From assembly GCA_051655155.1 (NCBI GenBank), contig JBOFZL010000016.1:1-39024 (forward strand): a stretch of 39,024 bases of DNA, written 5' to 3'. The DNA comes from JBOFZL01 sp051655155. Its GTDB lineage: Bacteria > Bacillota > Clostridia > Peptostreptococcales > Filifactoraceae. Below, piece after piece: positions 1-7,409 of the stretch (its first letter is position 1; each line of letters starts with the position of its first letter). Under the pieces are notes generated by a model. The model worked only from the letters and a program-made list of their open reading frames with translations, ran no database searches and had not been told where the DNA came from. A program made the position numbers and the translations under genes.

Positions 1-57
1 AAAAATCCCAGTGATAAGAGTATTTATCACTGGGATTTTTATGCCCTTTTGGGCTTT
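1..57 (+). terminator. tet(M) leader attenuator hairpins
   Basis: Positions 1-17 and 24-40 form a perfect 17-bp inverted repeat around a 6-base loop, ending in a T run. A small GCCC/GGGC hairpin followed by T residues comes next at about 43-57. In Tn916 such structures upstream of tet(M) are part of a transcriptional attenuation system tied to a short leader ORF; that leader is off the left edge here. The position immediately before the tet(M) ribosome binding site fits that role. Confidence 0.85.
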
Positions 58-75
58 TGAATGGAGGAAAATCAC

Positions 76-1995
76 ATGAAAATTATTAATATTGGAGTTT
101 TAGCTCATGTTGATGCGGGAAAAACTACCTTAACAGAAAGCTTATTATATAACAGTGGAGCGATTACAGAATTAGGAAGCGTGGACAGAGGTACAACGAA
201 AACGGATAATACGCTTTTAGAACGTCAGAGAGGAATTACAATTCAGACGGCGATAACCTCTTTTCAGTGGAAAAATACTAAGATGAACATCATAGACACG
301 CCAGGACATATGGATTTTTTAGCAGAAGTATATCGTTCATTATCAGTATTAGATGGGGCAATTCTACTGATTTCTGCAAAAGATGGCGTACAAGCACAAA
401 CTCGTATATTGTTTCATGCACTTAGGAAAATAGGTATTCCCACAATCTTTTTTATCAATAAGATTGACCAAAATGGAATTGATTTATCAACGGTTTATCA
501 GGATATTAAAGAGAAACTTTCTGCGGAAATTGTAATCAAACAGAAGGTAGAACTGCATCCTAATATGCGTGTAATGAACTTTACCGAATCTGAACAATGG
601 GATATGGTAATAGAAGGAAATGATTACCTTTTGGAGAAATATACGTCTGGGAAATTATTGGAAGCATTAGAACTCGAACAAGAGGAAAGCATAAGATTTC
701 ATAATTGTTCCCTGTTCCCTGTTTATCACGGAAGTGCAAAAAACAATATAGGGATTGATAACCTTATAGAAGTGATTACGAATAAATTTTATTCATCAAC
801 ACATCGAGGTCAGTCTGAACTTTGCGGAAAAGTTTTCAAAATTGAGTATTCGGAAAAAAGACAGCGTCTTGCATATATACGTCTTTATAGTGGCGTACTG
901 CATTTGCGAGATTCGGTTAGAATATCGGAAAAGGAAAAAATAAAAATTACAGAAATGTATACTTCAATAAATGGTGAATTATGTAAAATCGATAAGGCTT
1001 ATTCCGGGGAAATTGTTATTTTGCAGAATGAGTTTTTGAAGTTAAATAGTGTTCTTGGAGATACAAAGCTATTGCCACAGAGAGAGAGAATTGAAAATCC
1101 CCTCCCTCTGCTGCAAACGACTGTTGAACCGAGCAAACCTCAACAAAGGGAAATGTTACTTGATGCACTTTTAGAAATCTCCGACAGTGACCCGCTTCTG
1201 CGATATTATGTGGATTCTGCGACACATGAAATCATACTTTCTTTCTTAGGGAAAGTACAAATGGAAGTGACTTGTGCTCTGCTGCAAGAAAAGTATCATG
1301 TGGAGATAGAAATAAAAGAGCCTACAGTCATTTATATGGAAAGACCGTTAAAAAAAGCAGAGTATACCATTCACATCGAAGTTCCACCGAATCCTTTCTG
1401 GGCTTCCATTGGTCTATCTGTAGCACAGCTTCCATTAGGGAGCGGAGTACAGTATGAGAGCTCGGTTTCTCTTGGATACTTAAATCAATCGTTTCAAAAT
1501 GCAGTTATGGAGGGGATACGCTATGGCTGTGAACAAGGATTGTATGGTTGGAATGTGACGGACTGTAAAATCTGTTTTAAGTATGGCTTATACTATAGCC
1601 CTGTTAGTACCCCAGCAGATTTTCGGATGCTTGCTCCTATTGTATTGGAACAAGTCTTAAAAAAAGCTGGAACAGAATTGTTAGAGCCATATCTTAGTTT
1701 TAAAATTTATGCGCCACAGGAATATCTTTCACGAGCATACAACGATGCTCCTAAATATTGTGCGAACATCGTAGACACTCAATTGAAAAATAATGAGGTC
1801 ATTCTTAGTGGAGAAATCCCTGCTCGGTGTATTCAAGAATATCGTAGTGATTTAACTTTCTTTACAAATGGACGTAGTGTTTGTTTAACAGAGTTAAAAG
1901 GGTACCATGTTACTACCGGTGAACCTGTTTGCCAGCCCCGTCGTCCAAATAGTCGGATAGATAAAGTACGATATATGTTCAATAAAATAACTTAG
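76..1995 (+). CDS. tet(M): Tetracycline resistance ribosomal protection protein Tet(M)
   Basis: This is a 639-residue EF-G-like GTPase that dislodges tetracycline from the ribosome. GTPase motifs are visible: AHVDAGKT at residues 10-17, DTPGH at 74-78 and NKID at 128-131. The domain IV loop containing SPVSTPADF is near residue 508. An ATG 15 bases upstream (position 61) is in frame, but GGAGG at 64-68 lies just before the ATG at 76, and MKIINIGV is the family's usual N-terminus, so 76 is chosen. Expression is probably controlled by the attenuator directly upstream. Compared with the Tn916 protein as I remember it, the N-terminal half shows several substitutions (for example VDRGTTKTD) while the C-terminal third is nearly identical, which suggests a mosaic allele. 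Confidence 0.98.
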   Translation: MKIINIGVLAHVDAGKTTLTESLLYNSGAITELGSVDRGTTKTDNTLLERQRGITIQTAITSFQWKNTKMNIIDTPGHMDFLAEVYRSLSVLDGAILLISAKDGVQAQTRILFHALRKIGIPTIFFINKIDQNGIDLSTVYQDIKEKLSAEIVIKQKVELHPNMRVMNFTESEQWDMVIEGNDYLLEKYTSGKLLEALELEQEESIRFHNCSLFPVYHGSAKNNIGIDNLIEVITNKFYSSTHRGQSELCGKVFKIEYSEKRQRLAYIRLYSGVLHLRDSVRISEKEKIKITEMYTSINGELCKIDKAYSGEIVILQNEFLKLNSVLGDTKLLPQRERIENPLPLLQTTVEPSKPQQREMLLDALLEISDSDPLLRYYVDSATHEIILSFLGKVQMEVTCALLQEKYHVEIEIKEPTVIYMERPLKKAEYTIHIEVPPNPFWASIGLSVAQLPLGSGVQYESSVSLGYLNQSFQNAVMEGIRYGCEQGLYGWNVTDCKICFKYGLYYSPVSTPADFRMLAPIVLEQVLKKAGTELLEPYLSFKIYAPQEYLSRAYNDAPKYCANIVDTQLKNNEVILSGEIPARCIQEYRSDLTFFTNGRSVCLTELKGYHVTTGEPVCQPRRPNSRIDKVRYMFNKIT

Positions 1996-2092
1996 TGTAT
2001 TTTATGTTGTTATATAAATATGGTTTCTTGTTAAATAAGATGAAATATTTTTTAATAAAGATTTGAATTAAAGTGTAAAGGAGGAGATAGTT

Positions 2093-2281
2093 ATTATAAA
2101 CTACAAGTGGATATTGTGTCCTGTATGTGGAAATAAAACACGATTAAAGATAAGGGAAGATACTGAATTAAAAAAATTCCCCCTCTATTGTCCGAAATGC
2201 AGACAAGAAAATTTAATTGAAATAAAGCAGTTCAAAGTAACTGTGATTACAGAGCCAGACGCAAAGACGCAGAGCCGATAA
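2093..2281 (+). CDS. Cysteine-rich KTR domain protein of Tn916
   Basis: This short reading frame of 62 codons has two CPxC zinc-ribbon-like pairs, CPVCGNKTR and CPKCRQEN, and ends in a stop overlapping the following terminator. It matches the small cysteine-rich KTR protein found after tet(M) in Tn916 elements; its function is unknown, and metal or nucleic-acid binding is only inferred. No ATG or GTG gives a plausible start. A strong AAGGAGG at 2078-2084 is followed 8 bases later by ATT at 2093, with ATA at 2096 as an alternative. I therefore annotate a rare AUU start, or else a frame that has lost its start codon. Confidence 0.7.
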   Translation: MINYKWILCPVCGNKTRLKIREDTELKKFPLYCPKCRQENLIEIKQFKVTVITEPDAKTQSR

Positions 2282-2318
2282 AATGAGATTAATACAATCT
2301 CATTTTATCGGCTCTTTC
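2271..2318 (+). terminator. Terminator after tet(M) and KTR gene
   Basis: There is a perfect inverted repeat of about 20 bp (GAGCCGATAAAATGAGATT and its complement) with a 5-base loop, followed by TTTCC on the + strand. It overlaps the stop codon of the KTR gene. The stem has complementary A/T-rich flanks, so it may also work for orf9, which converges from the other side and ends at 2341. Confidence 0.85.
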
Positions 2319-2340
2319 CGTTATGTATGGATTCTTTTAA

Positions 2341-2694
2341 TTAGTCTTCGATGTTTCTTGCTTCGTTGATACCGCTGGCTAAAGATTCCATTAAGGATAG
2401 TTCTTTGTCTGTAAAGCTATCCATGTATTTCTCTATCTGTAATCGTCGGGTGCTTTTTACCAAGTTATTAGCAGGTAAGAAAAATTCATCAACGGAAACA
2501 TGAAGTAACGATACAAGGTCATAAAGAACTTGTATGCTGGGGTGTTGCCCTTTATTTTCAATATTAGTTAAGTACCGTGGGTCAATTTCAATCAATGCTC
2601 CCACTTGTTCACGAGTTAAACCTCGTTTCAATCGAGCTTCTTTAATGGCTAAACCAAAGGCTCTAAAATCATATTTATCTTCTTTTTTACGCAT
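2341..2694 (-). CDS. XRE-family helix-turn-helix repressor (Tn916 orf9)
   Basis: This 117-residue protein has an N-terminal XRE-type helix-turn-helix over about residues 11-67 (GLTREQVGALIEIDPRYLTNIE, then a typical fourth helix). The C-terminal region is variable and probably used for dimerisation or sensing. In Tn916 the corresponding Orf9 is encoded opposite to the orf7-orf8 operon and is thought to repress its promoter. The same divergent layout is seen here, with the orf9 start facing a roughly 500-bp regulatory region. A GAGGTGG ribosome binding site lies just upstream of the ATG. Confidence 0.92.
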   Translation of the reverse strand: MRKKEDKYDFRAFGLAIKEARLKRGLTREQVGALIEIDPRYLTNIENKGQHPSIQVLYDLVSLLHVSVDEFFLPANNLVKSTRRLQIEKYMDSFTDKELSLMESLASGINEARNIED

Positions 2695-2789
2695 AGTAGA
2701 CCACCTCTATACATTTTATTGTTCCTACTGAATTAAAAACAGGTATAGAAAAACGTGTTATATGGTTTATAGGTTTATATTTAATAAAA

Positions 2790-2834
2790 AGCACTACTAA
2801 ACGCCAATAAAAAAAACCGTTATATGGTAGTGCT
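2790..2834. other. Inverted repeat in orf9-orf7 control region
   Basis: AGCACTAC at 2790-2797 pairs with GTAGTGCT at 2827-2834. On the minus strand the second arm is followed by a T-rich run, so it could be a weak terminator. It could equally be an operator for Orf9. The sequence alone does not distinguish these. Confidence 0.4.
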
Positions 2835-2898
2835 ATTTACGCTGTTAAAATATTGTATATTACTTCCAAATGGCGGTTTGTTGGAGGTCAACGTCGCC

Positions 2899-2970
2899 AT
2901 GAAGTACATCATATACAATAAATTTCCTTACATTGGGTTCTTGTCAAAAAAAGTCGTCTATCTGCAATAG
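2899..2970 (+). CDS. Possible 23-residue peptide in Tn916 regulatory region
   Basis: An ATG at 2899 opens a 23-codon frame (beginning MKYIIYNKF and ending in TAG) with GGAGG at 2883-2887, 11 bases upstream. The spacing is long and the peptide resembles nothing I know. It may be a leader peptide in the stretch before the terminator at 3022-3062, or a chance frame. The rest of the 2695-3198 gap holds the inverted repeat, this frame, the terminator and a smaller hairpin; I see no other gene in it. Confidence 0.3.
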   Translation: MKYIIYNKFPYIGFLSKKVVYLQ

Positions 2971-3021
2971 ATAAGTACGTCCACCAATGTGGTTTTATAA
3001 ATCATATAGATAGAATAACAG

Positions 3022-3063
3022 AAGCATGTAAACAGAGAAATAAATCTGTTTATATGCTTTTTG
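3022..3063 (+). terminator. Hairpin terminator upstream of orf7
   Basis: AAGCATGTAAACAGA at 3022-3036 pairs with its near-exact complement at 3045-3059, with one G-U pair and an 8-base loop, followed by a T run. It lies 130 bases before orf7, so any transcript starting further upstream must pass it. This fits an attenuation-type control of orf7-orf8. A second, smaller hairpin (CTTTCAC...GTGAAAG, 3119-3144) follows. Confidence 0.75.
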
Positions 3064-3198
3064 GGCTATTCAGAACTTTTTTACAAAGTTTATTTATCAG
3101 TAATGCAACAAATCCCCCTTTCACATTGGGACTAAGAGTGAAAGGAGATAAACGAGCAAGGCTCACTTCCTTTCCTAGACAGAAAGGGGGTGAGAAAC

Positions 3199-3621
3199 AT
3201 GAAACCATCTTCTTTTCAGACCACAATAGAAAATCAGTTTGACTATATCTGTAAACGTGCTATGGAAGACGAGCGAAAGAATTATATGCTTTATCTTTCA
3301 AGGATTGCAAAGCGTGAGGTGTCCTTTTCGGATGTTGGCGATTATCTTGTTAGCCAGTTTGCGACAACAGATAACTATTCAACTGACTTTCAGATTTTTA
3401 CACTCAATGGGTTATCAGTAGGCGTTGAAAATGATTTGTTGAGTGAAGCATTACGTGAGTTGCCAGACAAGAAACGTGAAATTCTACTGCTGTTTTACTT
3501 TATGGACATGAGCGATTCAGAAATTGCAGACCTGTTGAAATTGAACCGTTCTACTGTCTATCGGCATAGAACCAGTGGACTAGCCTTAATTAAAAAGTTT
3601 ATGGAGGAATTTGAAGAATGA
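3199..3621 (+). CDS. Sigma-70-like regulator of Tn916 (orf7)
   Basis: This 140-residue protein ends in a sigma region 4-type helix-turn-helix: ALRELPDKKREILLLFYF followed by MSDSEIADLLKLNRSTVYRHR. Its family activates xis/int and transfer-gene transcription in Tn916. A GTG at 3190 is in frame, but AAAGGGGG at 3183-3190 is correctly spaced for the ATG at 3199, which gives the usual MKPSSFQ start. The stop overlaps the start of orf8 by 4 bases, so the two are translationally coupled. Upstream terminator-like hairpins suggest read-through control. Confidence 0.93.
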   Translation: MKPSSFQTTIENQFDYICKRAMEDERKNYMLYLSRIAKREVSFSDVGDYLVSQFATTDNYSTDFQIFTLNGLSVGVENDLLSEALRELPDKKREILLLFYFMDMSDSEIADLLKLNRSTVYRHRTSGLALIKKFMEEFEE

Positions 3622-3848
3622 AAACACAATATCCTATGATTCCCTTTCCTCTCATTGTAAAGGCAACAGATGGCGATACCGAAGCGATTAACCAGATTCT
3701 ACATCATTACAGAGGGTACATAACGAAGCGTTCCCTACGACTTATGAAAGATGAATATGGCAATCAAAGTATGGTCGTTGATGAAGTCTTACGTGGAAGA
3801 ATGGAAACCAGACTGATTACAAAGATTTTGTCATTTGAAATTAAGTAA
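3618..3848 (+). CDS. Helix-turn-helix domain protein (Tn916 orf8)
   Basis: This 76-residue protein overlaps orf7 by 4 bases. The sequence (FPLIVKATDGDTEAINQI, then a helix with RSLRL) matches the small HTH-domain Orf8 that accompanies Orf7 in Tn916. It resembles the N-terminal region 2-like part of split sigma factors, so Orf7 plus Orf8 may together act as a two-part sigma factor. That last point is an inference from the domain types and the coupling. Confidence 0.9.
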   Translation: MKTQYPMIPFPLIVKATDGDTEAINQILHHYRGYITKRSLRLMKDEYGNQSMVVDEVLRGRMETRLITKILSFEIK

Positions 3849-4308
3849 TATCCTCTCTCCTTTCGTGGAAGCGTGCTAAACCATTCCACGCTTCCCGAAC
3901 AGGGAGGTTTGTTATTCCACCAAAGCATATTGAGCTTTCAATGTGTTTTGATAGGCTAACGAGCCATTGTTCTTTGAAAACTGAATAAAAGTAATCGAAT
4001 ACGTTTCGATAAGAAAAGAGCCAACGGAACTAACCGCCATGACCTATCTTATAAAGATAGCGAGCGATTCATGTTAGTGATCCGAGAAGCAATCTTTAGC
4101 AGGATTGCCTGCAACGACATTCTTATCGTGATAATGATACTCCCATACAGTCAATAGTCCGAGCGTGATAAAACCGTCGCAGGCAATGAGTATGGCTACA
4201 TGAGAACCATGCAGGGGTGGAACTCCCGTGAGCTTTGCTAAAGCTGTTCGATTGCTGGTAAAACAACTTTTATGAAATCCAAATAAGTGATTTGGAAAGG
4301 AGGATTTT
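3849..4308. promoter_or_regulatory. orf8-xis intergenic control region
   Basis: These 460 bases hold no gene I can defend. Hairpins are visible: GGAAGCGTG (3867-3875) with CACGCTTCC (3887-3895), and CTATCTT with AAGATAG near 4043-4060. No T run follows either, so they are not simple terminators. The region should contain the promoter for xis and int. An 83-codon minus-strand frame covers 4074-4325, but it overlaps the xis start and shows no convincing coding features. Confidence 0.5.
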
Positions 4309-4512
4309 ATGAAGCAGACTGACATTCCTATTTGGGAACGTTATACCCTAACCATTGAAGAAGCGTCAAAATATTTTCGTATTGGCGAAAACAAGCTACG
4401 ACGCTTGGCAGAGGAAAATAAAAATGCAAATTGGCTGATTATGAATGGCAATCGTATTCAGATTAAACGAAAACAATTTGAAAAAATTATAGATACATTG
4501 GACGCAATCTAG
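4309..4512 (+). CDS. xis: Excisionase Xis of Tn916
   Basis: This 67-residue basic protein has a winged-helix DNA-binding fold ([22 protein letters not shown], then a wing with [14 protein letters not shown]). It matches Tn916 Xis, which binds near the element ends and directs Int toward excision. It starts at an ATG preceded by AAAGGAGG and lies 81 bases upstream of int, probably co-transcribed with it. Confidence 0.96.
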
Positions 4513-4593
4513 CGTCGCCAAAGGGTCTTGTATATGATAAAATAGTATTAAGTCGTATCAAGGCTCTTTCCATAAAGGAAAGGAGCAAATGCC

Positions 4594-5811
4594 ATGTCAG
4601 AAAAAAGACGTGACAATAAAGGTCGAATCTTAAAGACTGGAGAGAGCCAACGAAAAGACGGAAGATACTTATACAAATATATAGATTCATTTGGAGAACC
4701 GCAATTTGTTTACTCGTGGAAACTTGTGGCTACAGACCGAGTACCAGCAGGAAAGCGTGATTGTATCTCACTTAGAGAGAAAATCGCAGAGTTACAGAAA
4801 GACATTCATGATGGTATTGATGTTGTAGGAAAGAAAATGACACTCTGCCAGCTTTACGCAAAACAGAACGCTCAAAGACCAAAGGTTAGAAAAAACACTG
4901 AAACTGGACGCAAATATCTTATGGATATTTTGAAGAAAGACAAGTTAGGTGTAAGAAGTATTGACAGTATTAAGCCATCAGACGCTAAAGAATGGGCTAT
5001 TAGAATGAGTGAAAATGGTTATGCTTATCAAACCATCAATAACTACAAACGTTCTTTAAAGGCTTCATTCTATATTGCTATACAAGATGATTGTGTTCGG
5101 AAGAATCCATTTGACTTTCAACTGAAAGCAGTTCTTGATGATGATACTGTCCCTAAGACCGTACTAACAGAAGAACAGGAAGAAAAACTGTTAGCCTTTG
5201 CAAAAGCTGATAAAACCTACAGCAAAAATTATGATGAAATTCTGATACTCTTAAAAACAGGTCTTCGTATTTCAGAGTTTGGTGGTTTGACACTTCCAGA
5301 TTTAGATTTTGAGAATCGTCTTGTCAATATAGACCATCAGCTATTGAGAGATACTGAAATTGGGTACTACATTGAAACACCAAAGACCAAAAGTGGCGAA
5401 CGTCAAGTTCCTATGGTTGAAGAAGCCTATCAAGCATTTAAGCGAGTGTTAGCGAATCGAAAGAATGATAAGCGTGTTGAGATTGATGGATATAGTGATT
5501 TCCTCTTTCTTAATAGAAAGAACTATCCAAAAGTGGCAAGTGATTACAACGGCATGATGAAAGGTCTTGTTAAGAAATACAATAAGTATAACGAGGATAA
5601 ATTGCCACACATCACTCCACATAGTTTGCGACATACATTCTGTACCAACTATGCAAATGCAGGAATGAATCCAAAGGCATTACAGTACATTATGGGACAT
5701 GCTAATATAGCCATGACGCTGAACTATTACGCACATGCAACATTCGATTCTGCAATGGCAGAAATGAAACGCTTGAATAAAGAGAAGCAACAGGAGCGTC
5801 TTGTTGCTTAG
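4594..5811 (+). CDS. int: Tn916 integrase, tyrosine recombinase
   Basis: This 405-residue recombinase catalyses excision and insertion of the element. The N-terminal arm-binding domain covers about residues 1-75, the core-binding domain about 85-180, and the catalytic domain the rest. Catalytic residues are visible: Arg in TGLRISEFGG (about 225), HSLRHTFCT (His about 347, Arg about 350), MGHANIAMT (His about 372) and NYYAH, which holds the nucleophile Tyr (about 379). Length and motifs are intact, so the enzyme looks functional. The stop is followed within 15 bases by its own arm-binding repeats. Confidence 0.97.
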   Translation: MSEKRRDNKGRILKTGESQRKDGRYLYKYIDSFGEPQFVYSWKLVATDRVPAGKRDCISLREKIAELQKDIHDGIDVVGKKMTLCQLYAKQNAQRPKVRKNTETGRKYLMDILKKDKLGVRSIDSIKPSDAKEWAIRMSENGYAYQTINNYKRSLKASFYIAIQDDCVRKNPFDFQLKAVLDDDTVPKTVLTEEQEEKLLAFAKADKTYSKNYDEILILLKTGLRISEFGGLTLPDLDFENRLVNIDHQLLRDTEIGYYIETPKTKSGERQVPMVEEAYQAFKRVLANRKNDKRVEIDGYSDFLFLNRKNYPKVASDYNGMMKGLVKKYNKYNEDKLPHITPHSLRHTFCTNYANAGMNPKALQYIMGHANIAMTLNYYAHATFDSAMAEMKRLNKEKQQERLVA

Positions 5812-5821
5812 TAGTACAAAT

Positions 5822-5845
5822 GAATTTACTACTTATTTACCACTT
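5822..5845. repeat. Int arm-binding DR-2 type repeats at Tn916 right end
   Basis: On the minus strand the sequence reads AGTGGTAAATAA (5834-5845) then GTAGTAAATTC (5822-5832): two tandem copies of the motif known to be bound by the N-terminal domain of Tn916 Int. They lie immediately after the int stop codon, which is their position in Tn916. Confidence 0.8.
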
Positions 5846-6107
5846 CTGACAGCTAAGACATGAGGAAATATGCAAAGAAACGTGAAGTATCTTCCTACAG
5901 TAAAAATACTCGAAAGCACATAGAATAAGGCTTTACGAGCATTTAAGAAAATATAAAAAGATAATTAGAAATTTATACTTTGTTTATTTTAAAATTAATA
6001 TATGTTTTAAAATTATAATTGCCTCTAAAGTCTAATAATTTTTTACTTAAAAACTACATTGAAATTTTTTGTTTTTTAATTAAATTTCTTTCTATGTCAT
6101 ATTTTAA
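5846..6107. other. Tn916 right terminal arm and A/T-rich host flank
   Basis: The first part (to about 5960) continues the transposon end, rich in short A/T blocks. The rest is very A/T-rich host DNA without a coding frame I can support. The exact transposon-host junction is not determinable here without the other end or an empty-site sequence. Confidence 0.6.
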
Positions 6108-6141
6108 TACTAAAAATAAAAACGGACAGTGCATACTGTCC
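6108..6141 (-). terminator. Terminator of the aminotransferase/had operon
   Basis: GGACAGT (6124-6130) and ACTGTCC (6135-6141) form a perfect 7-bp stem with a 4-base loop. On the minus strand it is followed by GTTTTTATTTTTAG. It lies 75 bases beyond the aminotransferase stop and is the first terminator-like structure seen after the start of the operon. The + strand side also has a T-rich tail. Confidence 0.75.
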
Positions 6142-6216
6142 ATTTTCATTTTTATACATAATTTTTTAATATATTTATATAACTATAATACTTCTATAAA
6201 TCTTTACATTTATATT

Positions 6217-7407
6217 TTAAGCATTAATTTTCTCGTGAAGTACCGCACCTAAACGTTTAATCCCCTCCACAATTTTATCTTCTGGCATATTTGAATAATT
6301 TAATCTGAAATTATTCTTTATACCTCCATTAGGATAAAAAGAGCCACCTGGAACATAAGCAACATTTTGTGCTAAACAATCTTTCATTATTTCCGCAGCA
6401 TCTAGATGCTCTGGAAGTGTTGCCCACATAAATAACCCTCCATCTGGATATGTTACTTTTACGCACTCTGGGAAGTATTTTTTTATTGAGTCTAGCATAA
6501 GATCTCTTCTATTTTTATAAACTCCAATTATAGTTTCTACATGCTTATCTAAATCATTTAGCTCTAAGAATTTTGCTAATTCTCTTTGTGCCAATGTTGC
6601 AGCCTGAAGGTCTGCACCTTGTTTTATAACATTATACTTATTTAAAACTTCTGGAGATGCTGCTACCCAACCAATTCTTAGCCCTGGAGCAAATGTTTTG
6701 GAGAAAGTTCCCAGTAAGGCTACATTGCCCTTAGTATCCATTGATTTTAGTGATGGTATATTTTCACCTTCAAATCTAAGTTCTCCATATGGATTATCCT
6801 CAACAACTAAAGCATTGTATTGGTTCACTATTTCCATGAATTTTTTTCTTCTTTCCAAAGGCCATGTTCTTCCTGTTGGATTTTGAAAATCCGGAATTAC
6901 ATATATCATTTTAACATTTGGGGTAGTTTTCATGATTTTTTCCAGTTCGTCCATTATCATTCCATTTTCATCTGTTGGTACTTCAATAAACTTACAATCA
7001 TAAGATTTAAATGCGTTTATTGCTCCTAGATATGATGGACTTTCGCAAAGCACAACATCATCTTTGTCTAAAAGAATTTTACCTGAAAAATCTAAACCTT
7101 GCTGCGATCCATTTGTTATTAGTATATCCTCTGCTGTTACGTTGGTTTTAAGCTTTACATTCATTCTATTAGCAATATACTTTCTTAATGGTTCGTATCC
7201 TTCTGTAGTTGAATATTGAAGCGCAGCTTTTCCATCTTCTTGTAAAGCTAATTTTGCAGCCTCAATAAACGCTTCTACTGGGAATAGTTCTGGTGCAGGA
7301 AGTCCTCCTGCAAACGAAATTATTTCTGGTCGTGTTGTTAATTTTAGTAATTCTCTGATTTCTGAAGCTGTTAACTTACTCATTATACTTGAAAATTGTA
7401 CTGACAT
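6217..7407 (-). CDS. PLP-dependent aminotransferase, class I/II (LysN/AraT-like)
   Basis: This 396-residue fold-type I aminotransferase would convert the amino acid into its 2-oxoacid, the first step before LdhA. The PLP lysine lies in GTFSKTFAPGLRIGW at about residue 237. Other family signatures are SFAGGLPAPELFP near the N-terminus, DNPYGELRF, and PDFQNPTGRTW. It resembles 2-aminoadipate/branched-chain/aromatic transaminases of the MocR-like enzyme branch but lacks their GntR domain. A GTG at 7419 would add four residues and overlap brnQ. The ATG at 7407, 11 bases after GAGGAG, is preferred and leaves a 2-base gap to brnQ. Substrate is inferred from context, with leucine or another branched-chain amino acid most likely. 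Confidence 0.88.
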   Translation of the reverse strand: MSVQFSSIMSKLTASEIRELLKLTTRPEIISFAGGLPAPELFPVEAFIEAAKLALQEDGKAALQYSTTEGYEPLRKYIANRMNVKLKTNVTAEDILITNGSQQGLDFSGKILLDKDDVVLCESPSYLGAINAFKSYDCKFIEVPTDENGMIMDELEKIMKTTPNVKMIYVIPDFQNPTGRTWPLERRKKFMEIVNQYNALVVEDNPYGELRFEGENIPSLKSMDTKGNVALLGTFSKTFAPGLRIGWVAASPEVLNKYNVIKQGADLQAATLAQRELAKFLELNDLDKHVETIIGVYKNRRDLMLDSIKKYFPECVKVTYPDGGLFMWATLPEHLDAAEIMKDCLAQNVAYVPGGSFYPNGGIKNNFRLNYSNMPEDKIVEGIKRLGAVLHEKINA

Positions 7408-7409
7408 TA

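Larger units (their letters stand above)
1..5960 (+). mobile_element. Tn916-family conjugative transposon, right-hand part
   Basis: The gene order tet(M), KTR protein, orf9 (opposite strand), orf7, orf8, xis, int is the recombination and regulation end of Tn916-type elements. The left part (conjugation genes and the orf12 leader) lies outside the window. The right boundary is approximate: the Int arm-binding repeats end near 5845 and recognisable Tn916-like sequence runs to about 5940-5965, after which A/T-rich host DNA begins. I could not define the exact terminus or coupling sequence because the other end is not visible. The element sits downstream of the terminator of the host aminotransferase operon, so no host gene in the window is visibly interrupted. 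Confidence 0.93.

Noticed and set aside
3054..3242. 62-codon plus-strand frame before orf7
   Set aside because: Its start lies inside a terminator stem and its end runs out of frame through the start of orf7, without a ribosome binding site.
4074..4325. 83-codon minus-strand frame in the orf8-xis gap, seen in Tn916 copies
   Set aside because: It overlaps the xis start, has no recognisable domain, and the composition looks like control DNA read backwards; some records annotate it, but I see no support from sequence.
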